Origin: Triangularia verruculosa
Taxonomy: Eukaryota > Ascomycota > Sordariomycetes > Sordariales > Podosporaceae
DNA: 64,000 nucleotides
Direction: 5' to 3'
NCBI GenBank assembly: GCA_033296885.1
Contig: MU863893.1
Span: forward strand, 1 to 64,000
Positions 9,473-18,406 of this stretch are shown in pieces; within the stretch, counting starts at the first letter, position 1, and every line of letters starts with the position of its first letter. The notes below the pieces were generated by a model. The model had not been told where the DNA came from, ran no database searches, and saw only the letters and a program-made list of their open reading frames with translations. The position numbers were made by a program, and so were the translations under genes.

Positions 9473-9789
9473 CGGCGATACTGGTTGGTTGTTTTGTCAA
9501 AAGGGAAAACCAGACTTGCAGTGGATTCCGTGGAATATTTTGCAGAGTCTGGGAGTTGCACCTTCCTGTCTGTTTGCATCGCCGGGACGGGAGTGGGGCC
9601 AGGGGTCGGCAGCCACACCAGGGATCTGAAATTAAGCAATCCAAAATCATTGGTGCAAGGATTGTTCACCAGACAATGCAGGCCAAGCAGCTGGTAGTGG
9701 GCGTTAGATGGAACAGAAACACATCACAAGTAGACATCACATCACAAGCATAGGTTTACAAGACAGACGGTCACGAGGAAAAAAAAAGT

Positions 9790-9824
9790 TTTATTTTCAG
9801 GTCATGCCCCCATTAGGAGGCATG
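9790..9824 (-). terminator. 3'UTR hairpin and AATAAA signal of the 554-aa gene
   Basis: Fourteen bases after the stop codon the minus strand forms a 9-bp stem (CATGCCTCC/GGGGGCATG, one G-U pair) with loop TAAT at 9803-9824. AATAAA follows 7 bases later (9795 to 9790). The paralogue at 12132 has the same layout with a different stem sequence. Confidence 0.6.
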
Positions 9825-9838
9825 AGCAACAGGATTAT

Positions 9839-11503
9839 CTACCCAGCCCGCTCGATAGCAGGCCGGTTCCTGGAAGGGAACGCCAGGTCCATCCGGTCAA
9901 GAAGACTGCCAGGTCGGTAAAAGAACCTGACCTGGTTGTCCCTGCCAAAGACATCGACCAGATTGTACTTGCCTCCTTCGAGAATATTGATCTTGAGCGC
10001 CAAGAAACAATCACGAAGGGCGTTGACTTCACGGGTCAAGAGGATGTATGTCCTCCTGGGGTCGTTGGACTGCCATGCCGAGTTCACCGAAGAGGGACCC
10101 AGGCAAAGCTTGACGAAGGTGACGGACCCGGTTTCTGAATCACGATAGAAACGGATCCAGATCTTGACGTCGGGGTGGTACAAAAAGGGGCCCGTGTCAA
10201 AGTTGACGACGCTCCTGAGTTTCTGGCCATCTTTGCCATAAAACCAGTCGCAGAACAGACGGGGGGGGATCAAAACCTCCCAAGGCCCAAGTCTGGGGTC
10301 CTGGTGATGTATACCAATGGTTCTATCAAAGAAAAGAAACATTGCGCGTTGGGCCCCTAAAGTCGGGTATCGGCCAGGGTGACGGTAGCTCCTTGATAGC
10401 TGATCGACCATGGTGGCTTGTTCTGGACTGAAAGCCCATTCGGATCCAGCTCTCGATATGCTTCCATAGCTGTGCGTAATCGAGGGCACCGGGGACACAA
10501 AACGCCGCCGCCGGAACTCTCTGGGGAGAGGGGGAAGGGAGCCGAAGCTGCTGTAATCACCCCAGCTACTGCGGCGCACGGGGGACACGTTTCGGCCGCG
10601 GCGGGCTCTATTCCGATAACTCTCGGCGGGGGGGGGGGAGAAAGGAGAGCCGGAGCTGTAATCGGCCCAGTTCTTGGTAGCCCGAGAATGCAGCTCGGGC
10701 TCTTCCCGATCGCGGGAGGCCGTGACCTGATAATCCTCAGGCAGGGGGAGAGGAGAGTCGGTGCTGTACTCATCCCAGTTCTTCTTGGAATTCTTGGCCC
10801 GAGAAGGGGTCTTGGGCTCTTCCCGGTCGCGGGAGGCCTTGTCCTGATAACCCTTGGGCAAGGGGAGAGGAGAGGCGGAGCTGTACTCATCCCAGTTCTT
10901 CCGGACAGGAGATAGACGAGGGACCGACGGAACCTTAGTAGGGGTCTCCGGCTCGAGATCGGGAGCGCGGCCTACGCGTCCACTGGAAACACGAGAGGGA
11001 GAGGCGCTATAAATATCAGACGGGAGGGCAGAATCGAGTCTGCTCGCCTCAAACACCGTCTGGGAATCATGGCCAACGTTCCGACTCGACTCTGGCTTAT
11101 GCTGGGCAGTCTGCAGCGACCGATACATGAAGCCGTACTGAATAGATGCAGTTCTACCGCTGGGATTCTTGAGATACTCGGCGGTTTGGTTGGCCCAATC
11201 AAAGGGGACATCTCTCTCGCGGAAAAGGTTCTCAAAGGCAAGGAGACGGAATGCCTCGACACAGACCTGATGAGGGAGGTAACCCCGCCGGTAAAGCGCT
11301 GAAGCCATATCGCGAGAGGTGCGATCGAGGGCCAGGCCGAGTTCTTGGTGGGACTCGAAATGGAGTCCGCCGAGGAAGACATCACAGAGAGCGACTCGCT
11401 CAACATCAACCATGATATCGTTAAAACTTTGATGTGCCGGTGAGGCAACATCGGGAATGATCCCAGGGCCTCGGTAGGCCCCAGGCGGAGTGTGGTTGTT
11501 CAT
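9839..11503 (-). CDS. Unknown WDEY/SPLPLP-repeat protein (554 aa), long paralogue
   Basis: Single-exon ORF from an ATG at 11503. Residues ~41-134 form a domain (DVFLGGL, GYLPHQVC, FRLLAFENL, NP-G, QYGFMY) that is clearly homologous to residues 50-141 of the protein at 12132-13418. Four repeats follow, starting at W204, W243, W279 and W314, of the form N-W-D-E-Y-S-x-x-S-P-L-P-L-P-x-x-Y, separated by basic/acidic linkers (SRDREEP). A C-terminal globular region (~355-545), rich in aromatics, is absent from the shorter paralogue. No signal peptide, membrane helix or known motif was seen. Function unknown; the regularly spaced linear motif suggests a binding array (inference). Its flanks match those of the paralogue, so the two arose by segmental duplication. 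Confidence 0.82.
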   Translation of the reverse strand: MNNHTPPGAYRGPGIIPDVASPAHQSFNDIMVDVERVALCDVFLGGLHFESHQELGLALDRTSRDMASALYRRGYLPHQVCVEAFRLLAFENLFRERDVPFDWANQTAEYLKNPSGRTASIQYGFMYRSLQTAQHKPESSRNVGHDSQTVFEASRLDSALPSDIYSASPSRVSSGRVGRAPDLEPETPTKVPSVPRLSPVRKNWDEYSSASPLPLPKGYQDKASRDREEPKTPSRAKNSKKNWDEYSTDSPLPLPEDYQVTASRDREEPELHSRATKNWADYSSGSPFSPPPAESYRNRARRGRNVSPVRRSSWGDYSSFGSLPPLPREFRRRRFVSPVPSITHSYGSISRAGSEWAFSPEQATMVDQLSRSYRHPGRYPTLGAQRAMFLFFDRTIGIHHQDPRLGPWEVLIPPRLFCDWFYGKDGQKLRSVVNFDTGPFLYHPDVKIWIRFYRDSETGSVTFVKLCLGPSSVNSAWQSNDPRRTYILLTREVNALRDCFLALKINILEGGKYNLVDVFGRDNQVRFFYRPGSLLDRMDLAFPSRNRPAIERAG

Positions 11504-11670
11504 TTTTAAATAAATCGATCCGAGGCAGAGAAAAAGCGTAGATCGAGAAATTCGTGGTGGTTATAAAGAGAAAAGTCAAGAGTCGCAGGAAAATGGCTGA
11601 CCAACAGGAGGCTTATATCTCAAGAAGAATCTCTTCTAAGTACAAGGTTAGAAAATTTCGGGTGGGATAA
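11504..11670 (-). promoter_or_regulatory. 5' flank shared with the 12132-13418 paralogue
   Basis: The region just upstream of the ATG (words TAGATCGAGAAATTCGTGG, GAGAAAAG and GAGTCGCAGGAA) matches the region upstream of the paralogue at 13430-13500 (CAGATCGAGAGATTCGTGG and following). Matching 5' flanks show that the duplication included the promoter/5'UTR, or that the flank is under constraint. A TTATAAA word lies at about 11561. Confidence 0.65.
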
Positions 11671-12095
11671 TTTGCAACTGTCTGAAATTAAGCAATCAAC
11701 CTAGAATTCACAGGGCGGGAGCAGGAAGACATTCAAGGTATTTGAGCGCGCCCTCAGCCTTGCGCAATTCATGTATATATTATGGCTCTTCTACGCTCGT
11801 TTGAACATTCTTTCTTTTGCTTCAATACAATTGCAGGGTGCTTGGGGCTGCTCTGATGGGATAAATACGGTTTTAACCTTTTTGATCAGTCAATACAATA
11901 AATGGTTCAAGAGAACTACGTAGGCTCCAAAGACCCGAAGCATTATCATAGTGTTGCCAGACATCAGTCCAAGGGATCAAGCCATATTATGACAGATGAG
12001 CACTAACGAGACGGAATGGAAACACATTGGAAGATACCAGATCACAAGCACGTAAAAGGATAAAAGTCACAAGAGGAAAAAGAAAAGAGTTTATT
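11671..12095. other. Intergenic, no gene
   Basis: No coding signal was seen. The AATAAA and 3' flank of the 12132-13418 gene occupy the right end; GTCACAAGAGGAAAAAG near 12066 is shared with the corresponding flank near 9771. Confidence 0.45.
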
Positions 12096-12120
12096 AAAGT
12101 ATGCCCCTCAAGGGGGGCAC
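12090..12120 (-). terminator. 3'UTR hairpin and AATAAA signal of the 428-aa gene
   Basis: Eleven bases after the stop, the minus strand folds GTGCCCC with GGGGCAT around a six-base loop (12101-12120, one terminal G-U pair). AATAAA (12095 to 12090) follows 5 bases later. The arrangement matches the paralogue at 9790-9824 although the stem bases differ. Confidence 0.6.
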
Positions 12121-12131
12121 AAATGCCACAA

Positions 12132-13418
12132 CTACTCAACTGACACACGCCTCAGCTCAAGGCGAGGGCAAGAGCTTTCGTCAAGCTCATCATCGGTTTT
12201 GGTGGGGACTTCGAACCAGTCCGGCAGTGGACGGGGTGAGCTGGTAGTCCACTCAGCCCAGTTCTCGGATTCGTTGGCCTGGTCAGGCTCAGGAGCCAAA
12301 CAGTCCTCAGACTCATTGATCTGAGACTCATTGGTCTGGTCAGGTTCGGGAGCCAGGCGAACAGGCTGTGTTGTCGCTCTGAGCCAGCCCGGAAAAGGGC
12401 GGGGTGAGCTGCTGGTCCACTCAGCCCAGTCGTTGGACTCATTGGCCTGGTCAGGCTGAGGAGCCACATGAACAGGCTGTCTTGCCACTTTGAGCCAGTC
12501 CAGAAGAGGACAGGGTGGGTTGCTGGCCCACTGGGCCCAAGAATTGGACTCATTGGCCTGGTCAGACTCATCGGTTTGATCAGCCTCAGGAGCCAGACGA
12601 ACAGGCTGTGTTGCCGCTTTGAGCCAGCCCGGAAGAGGACGGGGTGAGCTGCTGGTCCACTGAGCCCAATCACTAGACTCATTGGCCGGCTCAGACTCGT
12701 TGGCCTCTTCAGGCTGGGGTGTCCATTCCCTGGTGACCTTGAGCAGAGAAAACACTGCAGCCGGGCGGACGGGCACAGGGGCCTCAAGCTTGACTGGCCG
12801 GTGCAGATAGCCCTCAGGGAGAGGGAGGGCAGAGTCGGTGCTGTACTCATCCCAATCTTTGGTGGCTTTGACGACAGGCATGTCGAACCGAAAAACACCA
12901 GCATCGTTACGGACGTGCGGTGACCCAATGCTAGCCAGGAATTGACGGCCACTGGCTTGAAGCCGCATGACAATAGGGCGATCAACTGGTTGTCGAGCTT
13001 GTAGGGAGTCATAAAGACCGGCATACTGCGCGGAGATTGGCTTCCCTACAGGGTTTCTAAGCTGCTCGACAGTGAAAGCAGCCCACGGAAACAGCAGGCC
13101 ACTGTCACGCAAGAGCTTTTCAAAGGTGAGAAGCCGAAATGACCCATCGCAGACGTCTCGGGGACGATAACCGTCCTGATGCAGCCTTGGGGCCCAGTGA
13201 TGAGCAGCCTGAGAAAGGGCCGCGTTCATGTCATGACCGGACTTGAAACCAAGCCCGCCCAAGAACAAGGGACGGAACGCGGCGTCTTCGAGGCCCTTGA
13301 TGAGGAAAACGGCTCGGTCGGAGTCGCTCATATTGTTGGATTTTGAAGATGCGGATGGGGCACCTTTGGGAATGGTTGTGGGGCTTTTGTTGGGCCCAGG
13401 GGGGTTGTAAATATTCAT
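12132..13418 (-). CDS. Unknown WDEY/SPLPLP-repeat protein (428 aa), short paralogue
   Basis: Single-exon ORF from an ATG at 13418. The N-terminal domain (~50-141: PLFLGGLGF, GYRPRDVC, FRLLTFEKLL, NPVGKP, QYAGLYDSLQ) aligns with the 554-aa neighbour. Five motif repeats start at W189, W251, W294, W331 and W387. The first reads DWDEYSTDSALPLPEGY. The others have drifted to W-A-x-W-T-S-S-S-P-R-P-L-P-x-W, with linkers rich in ANESN/APEPDQ. Their coding DNA is itself a long tandem repeat (~12220-12720). The protein ends soon after the last repeat and lacks the neighbour's C-terminal domain. No known domain, signal or membrane helix. Function unknown. Confidence 0.82.
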   Translation of the reverse strand: MNIYNPPGPNKSPTTIPKGAPSASSKSNNMSDSDRAVFLIKGLEDAAFRPLFLGGLGFKSGHDMNAALSQAAHHWAPRLHQDGYRPRDVCDGSFRLLTFEKLLRDSGLLFPWAAFTVEQLRNPVGKPISAQYAGLYDSLQARQPVDRPIVMRLQASGRQFLASIGSPHVRNDAGVFRFDMPVVKATKDWDEYSTDSALPLPEGYLHRPVKLEAPVPVRPAAVFSLLKVTREWTPQPEEANESEPANESSDWAQWTSSSPRPLPGWLKAATQPVRLAPEADQTDESDQANESNSWAQWASNPPCPLLDWLKVARQPVHVAPQPDQANESNDWAEWTSSSPRPFPGWLRATTQPVRLAPEPDQTNESQINESEDCLAPEPDQANESENWAEWTTSSPRPLPDWFEVPTKTDDELDESSCPRLELRRVSVE

Positions 13419-13640
13419 TTTCGATCAGGCAGAAAAATCGCAGATCGAGAGATTCGTGGTGTTTATTGTAGAGAAAAGAATCGAGAGTCGCAGGAAGATC
13501 TGCGTAGAGGAAGAAAGTGGGGCCAGGTCTTTCCCTTTTCGGGCAGGAATGACCAACAGGATTACAGGCACCGAAGCTCGCACAGCGGTCATGGGAAACC
13601 CCAGGGATATGGAGGTTTGTATCTCAAGGAAAATCTTTTC
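13419..13640 (-). promoter_or_regulatory. 5' flank homologous to that of the 554-aa paralogue
   Basis: Shared words in the same order with 11504-11660 include ATCGAGAGATTCGTGGTG, GAGAAAAG, GAGAGTCGCAGGAA and later ATCTCAAGGAAAATC/ATCTCAAGAAGAATC. This copy contains an extra ~60 bp. No TATA box was assigned. Confidence 0.6.
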
Positions 13641-14290
13641 CAAGTAAAAGGTTAGGGCTCGCCTCTCACCAGAGGAGCAATCAGAAAACCACAAAGTCAG
13701 AATTCGACCAGTGACTGACCTTGTGACTTTGACCAAAACTCTGGCACTCCCACTGCAACTGAAGTAAGGAAAACTATAGGTGAAAGAACCCTAAAAGGAA
13801 GTAAGACAAAGATAGTGGTGGGAAACCGGGGTGTCAGATCCCATGTAAAGCTACCTACCTAGTCCAGGAACCGGTCTTAAGGTGCCCAGTAACTATTTAC
13901 AAAAGCAAGCAGTCCATCCCCCCTCCACGAAATCATAAACATGATCACTGGTTTAAAGATAGGGAGAGGAAGTGACGCATAGTTAGGCGTTTCTCATGGA
14001 AGGGTTTGGCCAAGATGGGAATGGCCCCAAATTGGAACTAAGAGACAGAGCTCACAAGACAAAAGAAATTCCCAATACGAGACTTGATACCCGTTGCGCA
14101 TTGCTAAGAGGTAGTGCCGCTTGTCACCAACTTGCTAAATTACATGGCCATCATCCTCGAGCACGGTCAACACCCTGATACTGTCGCGTCCAAAGAGCCT
14201 GCATAGGTCCAGATGCAACAGCCCTTGGTGATGTTCACGAGTCAGCTCTTCAAAACGGTGCCGCAGCTTTCCACAGAAGACCCGGGACAG
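13641..14290. other. Intergenic, no gene
   Basis: Only short ORFs without domains were seen (for example 13996-14178). Nothing is supported. Confidence 0.4.
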
Positions 14291-14395
14291 TTAGCATGTT
14301 GAGTTTAGAACCCACGCAGTTATCTTGAAGCATATATTGAACTGATGATATTGACTGAACAAAAGAGTGTACAGGACCGTATTTATATACCTCCA
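14291..14395. repeat. Dispersed repeat, copy 1 (second copy at 37215-37325)
   Basis: About 105 bp containing CAGTTATCTTGAAGCATATA, TGAACTGATGATATTGA and GTACAGGACCGTATTTATA match 37215-37325 in the same orientation with scattered substitutions and a small indel. It does not encode an evident product. It is probably part of a transposon end or an old segmental duplication. Confidence 0.7.
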
Positions 14396-14639
14396 AGTCC
14401 TTGTCCAGAACGATGTCCCGCGTCACCATCAAGTTCTGCCTGTCGGATGCATCGTCGTCTGCGGCCTCAAGAATTGCCAAATTGGCGAAGAGGAACACGA
14501 GGCCGCAGCAGGCTTGAATGTCTGTGTGCATTCGATCGTTGAGAGACACATCCGCAAGAGATGTGACGTTTCCATGACACTTCTGTAGAGTTGTCACGAT
14601 GCTGCACCGCTGTTCTCATCCTTTCTCTCATACAGTCGG

Positions 14640-15565
14640 TGTGTCTTGGGGTGAAAGTTGGCGCAAACGATGTTGAGCATGTCGGTATATGACAGTATGT
14701 TCGGTTGGGTGTTTCGAAACTGCTCAACGAGTGCCGTGACAGGTTGAGCATGTCGGTGTGTGGCAACAGGTTGCATTGGGCGCCTCGGATTCGACCTGGT
14801 GAGGGATGAGGCACAGATAGTAGCGTGACATCGCACGCATGATGCCACCTTTTCTTGAATGGCTTGTGGCGGCACGAAGGTGGTGCATGTCCGTAAATGT
14901 TCGGTCAGGCGTCTCGAACTCGGTCTGTTTGGCCTGAAATTGTCCGTCAAGGCGTATATATATCGCTGTGTTTTCTTGGATAGCTTGCAGCGGCGCGGAG
15001 GTCGAGCATGTCGGATATGACAATAGGTTCGGTTGGGCGTCTGGAACTCAGTCTGTTTGGCCTCAGCATGATGCCACGTTTTCTTGGATAGCTTGTGGCG
15101 GTAGACAACACAAATAGCGTGACATCGTACGCATGATGCCACGTTTTCTTCGATAGCTTGCGGTGGCACGAACGTTGAGCACGTCGGTACATGACAATAT
15201 GTTCGGTTAGGTGTTTCAAATTCAATCTTCTTGGCCTGAACTGCCCAACGAGTGCTGAAGGAAGGAGAGGTCGGCGGGTCTCAAGCAGTGGTTCATTGCC
15301 GCACCAGTGAAGGGGAACAGCGTGTAACGGTGATTCAGCGCATGACAATACGTTCCATTGGGTGTCTCACACTCGACCTTCTTGGTGAGGAACTGCCCGA
15401 CGAGTGCTGAGAGAAGAAGAGGTTGGCACGTCTCGAGCAACAGATCGTTTCCGCAGCAGCGGAGGGGAAAGAGCGTCTCATCCTTCATAGAGGACGTGAA
15501 TAGCGATTGCAGGCGGTCGCAACAGTAAGAGTGGCCGCACCCGGTACCCTGCGCGTGCTAACGGT
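14640..15565 (-). pseudogene. Decayed RBR (RING-IBR) E3 ligase with tandem IBR copies
   Basis: Read on the minus strand from 15560, the sequence gives a RING1 segment (GCGHSYCCDRLQSLF, then DETLFPLRCCGND) and the RING1-IBR linker LVGQF..KKVECETPN.TYCH. A second, frame-shifted unit follows (15160-15350), giving ETPNRTYCHVPTCSTFVPP and then QAIEENVASCVRCHAICVV. The cysteine spacing and CSTF/VPP/C-x-x-C core are those of the IBR zinc module. The same ~100-150 bp module then recurs, increasingly degraded and in different frames, down to ~14640 (TCSTSAPLQAIQENTA, ETPDRT, TCCHTPTCST). At least four to six partial copies are visible. Frameshifts and stops make translation impossible. Confidence 0.7.
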
Positions 15566-15849
15566 GATCAGGCGTGCGCCAGCAGTCTCAAAGAGAAGAC
15601 GTCCGAGAAGGATGTAAATGAGTTCGGGGCTACCCGAAAGATTAGAAAGCAAGATTCTGGCCCTGGTACCATATCGGGGATAATGAGTTCTTGCTCCGTC
15701 AATCTTTGTGATCTACACCTTGGGCCGCAAGTCGTCAGGCGCTTCAGGTCCTTCGAAAAGAGAACAGTGTCGATAAGATGTCCCACGTCATCGTGGCATA
15801 GACGATGTCCCATGTTACCGTTTAGTTGGGGTAAAGGTCGGCGCCGCGG

Positions 15850-16150
15850 CGAGGCGGGAAAGCGGTGCTAATTGCACCCGGTAGCTGGCGCGTGCAGGCC
15901 TCCAGCAGCGAGTTGTTGCCGCAGCAGCGAGCGCGAGAGGTCAGCTCTCCAGCAACTAGTCACCACAGCAACACGGTGGCGCGATAGCGATGGTAACCGC
16001 GCTTGGAGACGAATTTGCTCTGCGTGAGGTGCGAGCTGGTCTTTCATCTTCAAACCGTGAACCTTCTGCATGTTGTTATTGAAGTAATGGTTTAGAGTAT
16101 ACGGCTTCCGCTGGGTCTCGATTTCCACCTGGAGCATGGCCTGTTTCATG
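15850..16150 (-). pseudogene. Fragments: possible dynamin stalk piece and another RING1 piece
   Basis: On the minus strand 16149-16060 reads QVEIETQRKPYTLNHYF then NNNMQKV. This resembles the 'x-x-P-x-T-x-N-H-Y-F' segment of fungal dynamin-like GTPases. About 100 bp further, 15960-15890 reads RCCGNNSLLEACTRQL, another copy of the RING1 tail seen at 15.4 kb. No continuous frame joins them. The dynamin assignment rests on one short motif and is tentative. Confidence 0.4.
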
Positions 16151-16880
16151 GCCGCGCAGTTGCTCCATGAACTGGTGGTTACCGCATGGAAACTGGAACC
16201 TGGCGCTTGGAGTCGGTCGGCAAGGTGACAAGATTGCTGATGAGGTGATCACCGCGTGCAGACTAAGAGATCATGCTCAGTCGCGACTCGCTTCAGACTG
16301 GACCATTGGATCACAGAGTGGAAGCAAGCACCTCGTGCTCGGAGACGATGGCCAGAATTCCAGCTCGGGTTCGGAGATGACGAGGAGGTGCCGAGGAGTG
16401 ACGACGGAGTTACCCGGAACGAATCGGTGGTGATGTGGTTATTGCGTGCAAGAAAGGAAGAAACAATCGTCGTGATGACGAGAAAGTATTGTGTTGAATA
16501 TATATATCGTAGTTGGGTCCAAGGTGTACGGTCGAGAAGACAGGCGTGCTGAGCACACGTCGAAAAGTATCAACTGCAGTAGTCTTGGCCTCATACGAAG
16601 ATGAATAAGTCGTCTCTGTCAGAACTCTGTGGAATAGATCCTTGATCTGTTTGCCGATAGCCGCTGTCTGTAAAAAGCTCTGAGCCGAGGATCTGATCGT
16701 GGCACCGGATAAATCATGATTGTGCAGCAAACTTCTGCAGCCGACTCGAAATGCTGGTGCTCGGCTTCCTGGTCGGAGCACCAAAAGCGCTGCATTTTGG
16801 CTGCCGGTCTTGTCGGTGGACCAACAGTGCTTCCTTTTTGGCTGCCAACATTGATGACGATGTTTCTTCGACCCAGCCAT
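16151..16880. other. Repeat-derived region without an intact gene
   Basis: ORFs on both strands overlap and none shows a domain. Bases 16540-16610 (GAAGACAGGCGTGCTGAG ... CTCATACGAAGAT) are a divergent copy of a segment repeated at 22677, 23853 and 24643. Confidence 0.45.
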
Positions 16881-16919
16881 GGCAGTTCCGCTGCCCAATG
16901 TGGAACCAATGTAGCGACA

Positions 16920-17075
16920 TGGTAGAGGTATGGTTGGTGGGCGTGGTTGGTGATGATAGGTGGCATCGTTGGTGGCATGGTGCATGGCAGGTAACATCGC
17001 TGGTGACATGGTGGATGCATGGTAGGTGGCATCATTGGTGGAATGGGCATGGTGCATGGTAGGTGGCACGATTGA
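16920..17075. repeat. GGTGGCAT-type minisatellite
   Basis: The words GGTGGCAT, GGTGCATGG and TGGTGGCATGG recur irregularly with an 8-30 bp spacing over about 150 bp. Both strands stay open by chance, as expected for a simple repeat. Confidence 0.6.
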
Positions 17076-17655
17076 TGAGGTTGTCGTCTTGACAAAAGAT
17101 ATGGTGTAATACAAGGTATCGTGATCGGATCAATGTTCAAACTACCATCCCCTCCGAGCAAAGAAGATGGGACCATTTGATGAGAACCGGAAGGAGGAGA
17201 GGAGAAATTAACGTCTATTTATCGACAGATGGGCTCCTGCATGCTCGTGTCAGTATTTGCTCACTGCGTTTGCGTCGATCGACTGCATCATACGGTCACC
17301 CGGTCATTTCATCGATCGGCTAGGGGTTCGGCTTTTGTTTCTCGTTGATGCCCTGTTGGCGTCTTTTGTTTCTCGTTGATCCTGTTGGCGGAGTGGATGT
17401 CAGGATGAAACCTGGAATGCAGATGGGACAGCTACAGGCTGCAGCTCGATGACCCCACCCAGCGCAGTCACCGCTGCGGCAGGAGCATCCCTCTTTGAGC
17501 CTCAGTGGTGACAATGACGGAGGAAAAATGTCATCATTCAGGTAGCTGTGATTCATTGATCTGGCCCTGTGACTAATCGGCATGTCAACTTAGGTAATGT
17601 GCTTAGACGGAGCTTGTAACTGTCTCACCCCTTCAGTCATAAACTGCTTGGAAGA
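17076..17655. other. Intergenic, no gene
   Basis: A short duplication (GTCTTTTGTTTCTCGTTGAT and GGCTTTTGTTTCTCGTTGAT) lies at ~17331-17380. No coding sequence is supported. Confidence 0.4.
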
Positions 17656-18045
17656 ATCACCTGGGCTTTGAACTAGTGGTCATCTGAGCGAGAAGATAAT
17701 TCATCATCGCTGAGCCAGACTCAGAGCAAAGAGGATAGCTCCTCATCGCTGAACTGGGTCAGGCATTGGGCTTTGAACCAGTGGCCACCTCGTCTGACCA
17801 AGAAGATAGCTCCTCGTCGCTGAACCGGGCCAGCAAACGCTGGGTTCTGAACCAGTGGCCATATGCTTTGAGTAAGAAGATAGTTCTTTGTCGCTGAACC
17901 GGGCAAGGATCGTTGAACCAGTGGCCATCTCGTCTGAGCAAGAAGATAGCACATGGTAACTGAACCGGGCTACCTCAGATAGAAGAATGAGTAGGTATTT
18001 GAACCAGTGGTCGTCGCTGAATTGAGGCAACTCGGAGAGAGAGAT
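17656..18045 (-). repeat. ~70-bp tandem repeat, relic coding for SDEELSS/ATGS units
   Basis: The phrase GAACCAGTGGCCATCTCGTC ... AAGATAGCTCCTCGTCGCTGAA recurs about five times (near 17667, 17770, 17845, 17912 and 17999). On the minus strand the best frame reads FSDEELSS-x-SDE-x-ATGS-x-P per unit, but the frame shifts between units and contains stops. It looks like the remains of an acidic, Ser-rich repeat protein. No function can be given. Confidence 0.6.
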
Positions 18046-18406
18046 CGCGTGGTCTTGGAAACTCGGTGACTGGAAGCAGCGCCCGCAGCCTGACAACCTG
18101 ACCGATGGACACATCCCACTGCCGTAGCATCGGATGTTGTAGAAAGACCAATACTCATATACACACGGCAAAGACGGCACGGGGAAATGTCAAGTTCAGA
18201 GAACCCTGGGCTTAAACAGAGCGGGTGGGCTGGCAGGATTACCCTCGTGACAGCGCTACATTTTCTTGATAACAACGGTCACAGTCACGGTCACACTCAG
18301 GGAGCAAACTCAGATACAGCAGACACAAGTTAAATTGAGCTACTAAAAAAAAAAAAAAAAGAGACAAGTCGAGTCCCTTCAAGCCCTCACGCTATCAGGG
18401 CCATAG
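18046..18406. other. Intergenic with poly-A run
   Basis: A run of about 17 A sits at ~18344-18360 on the plus strand, 46 bp beyond the stop of the next minus-strand gene. No AATAAA-type signal or gene was assigned. Confidence 0.4.

Noticed and set aside
16410..17114. 234-codon minus-strand ORF
   Set aside because: It is built largely on the GGTGGCAT minisatellite and on a repeat-family copy; a second frame is equally open and no domain is visible.
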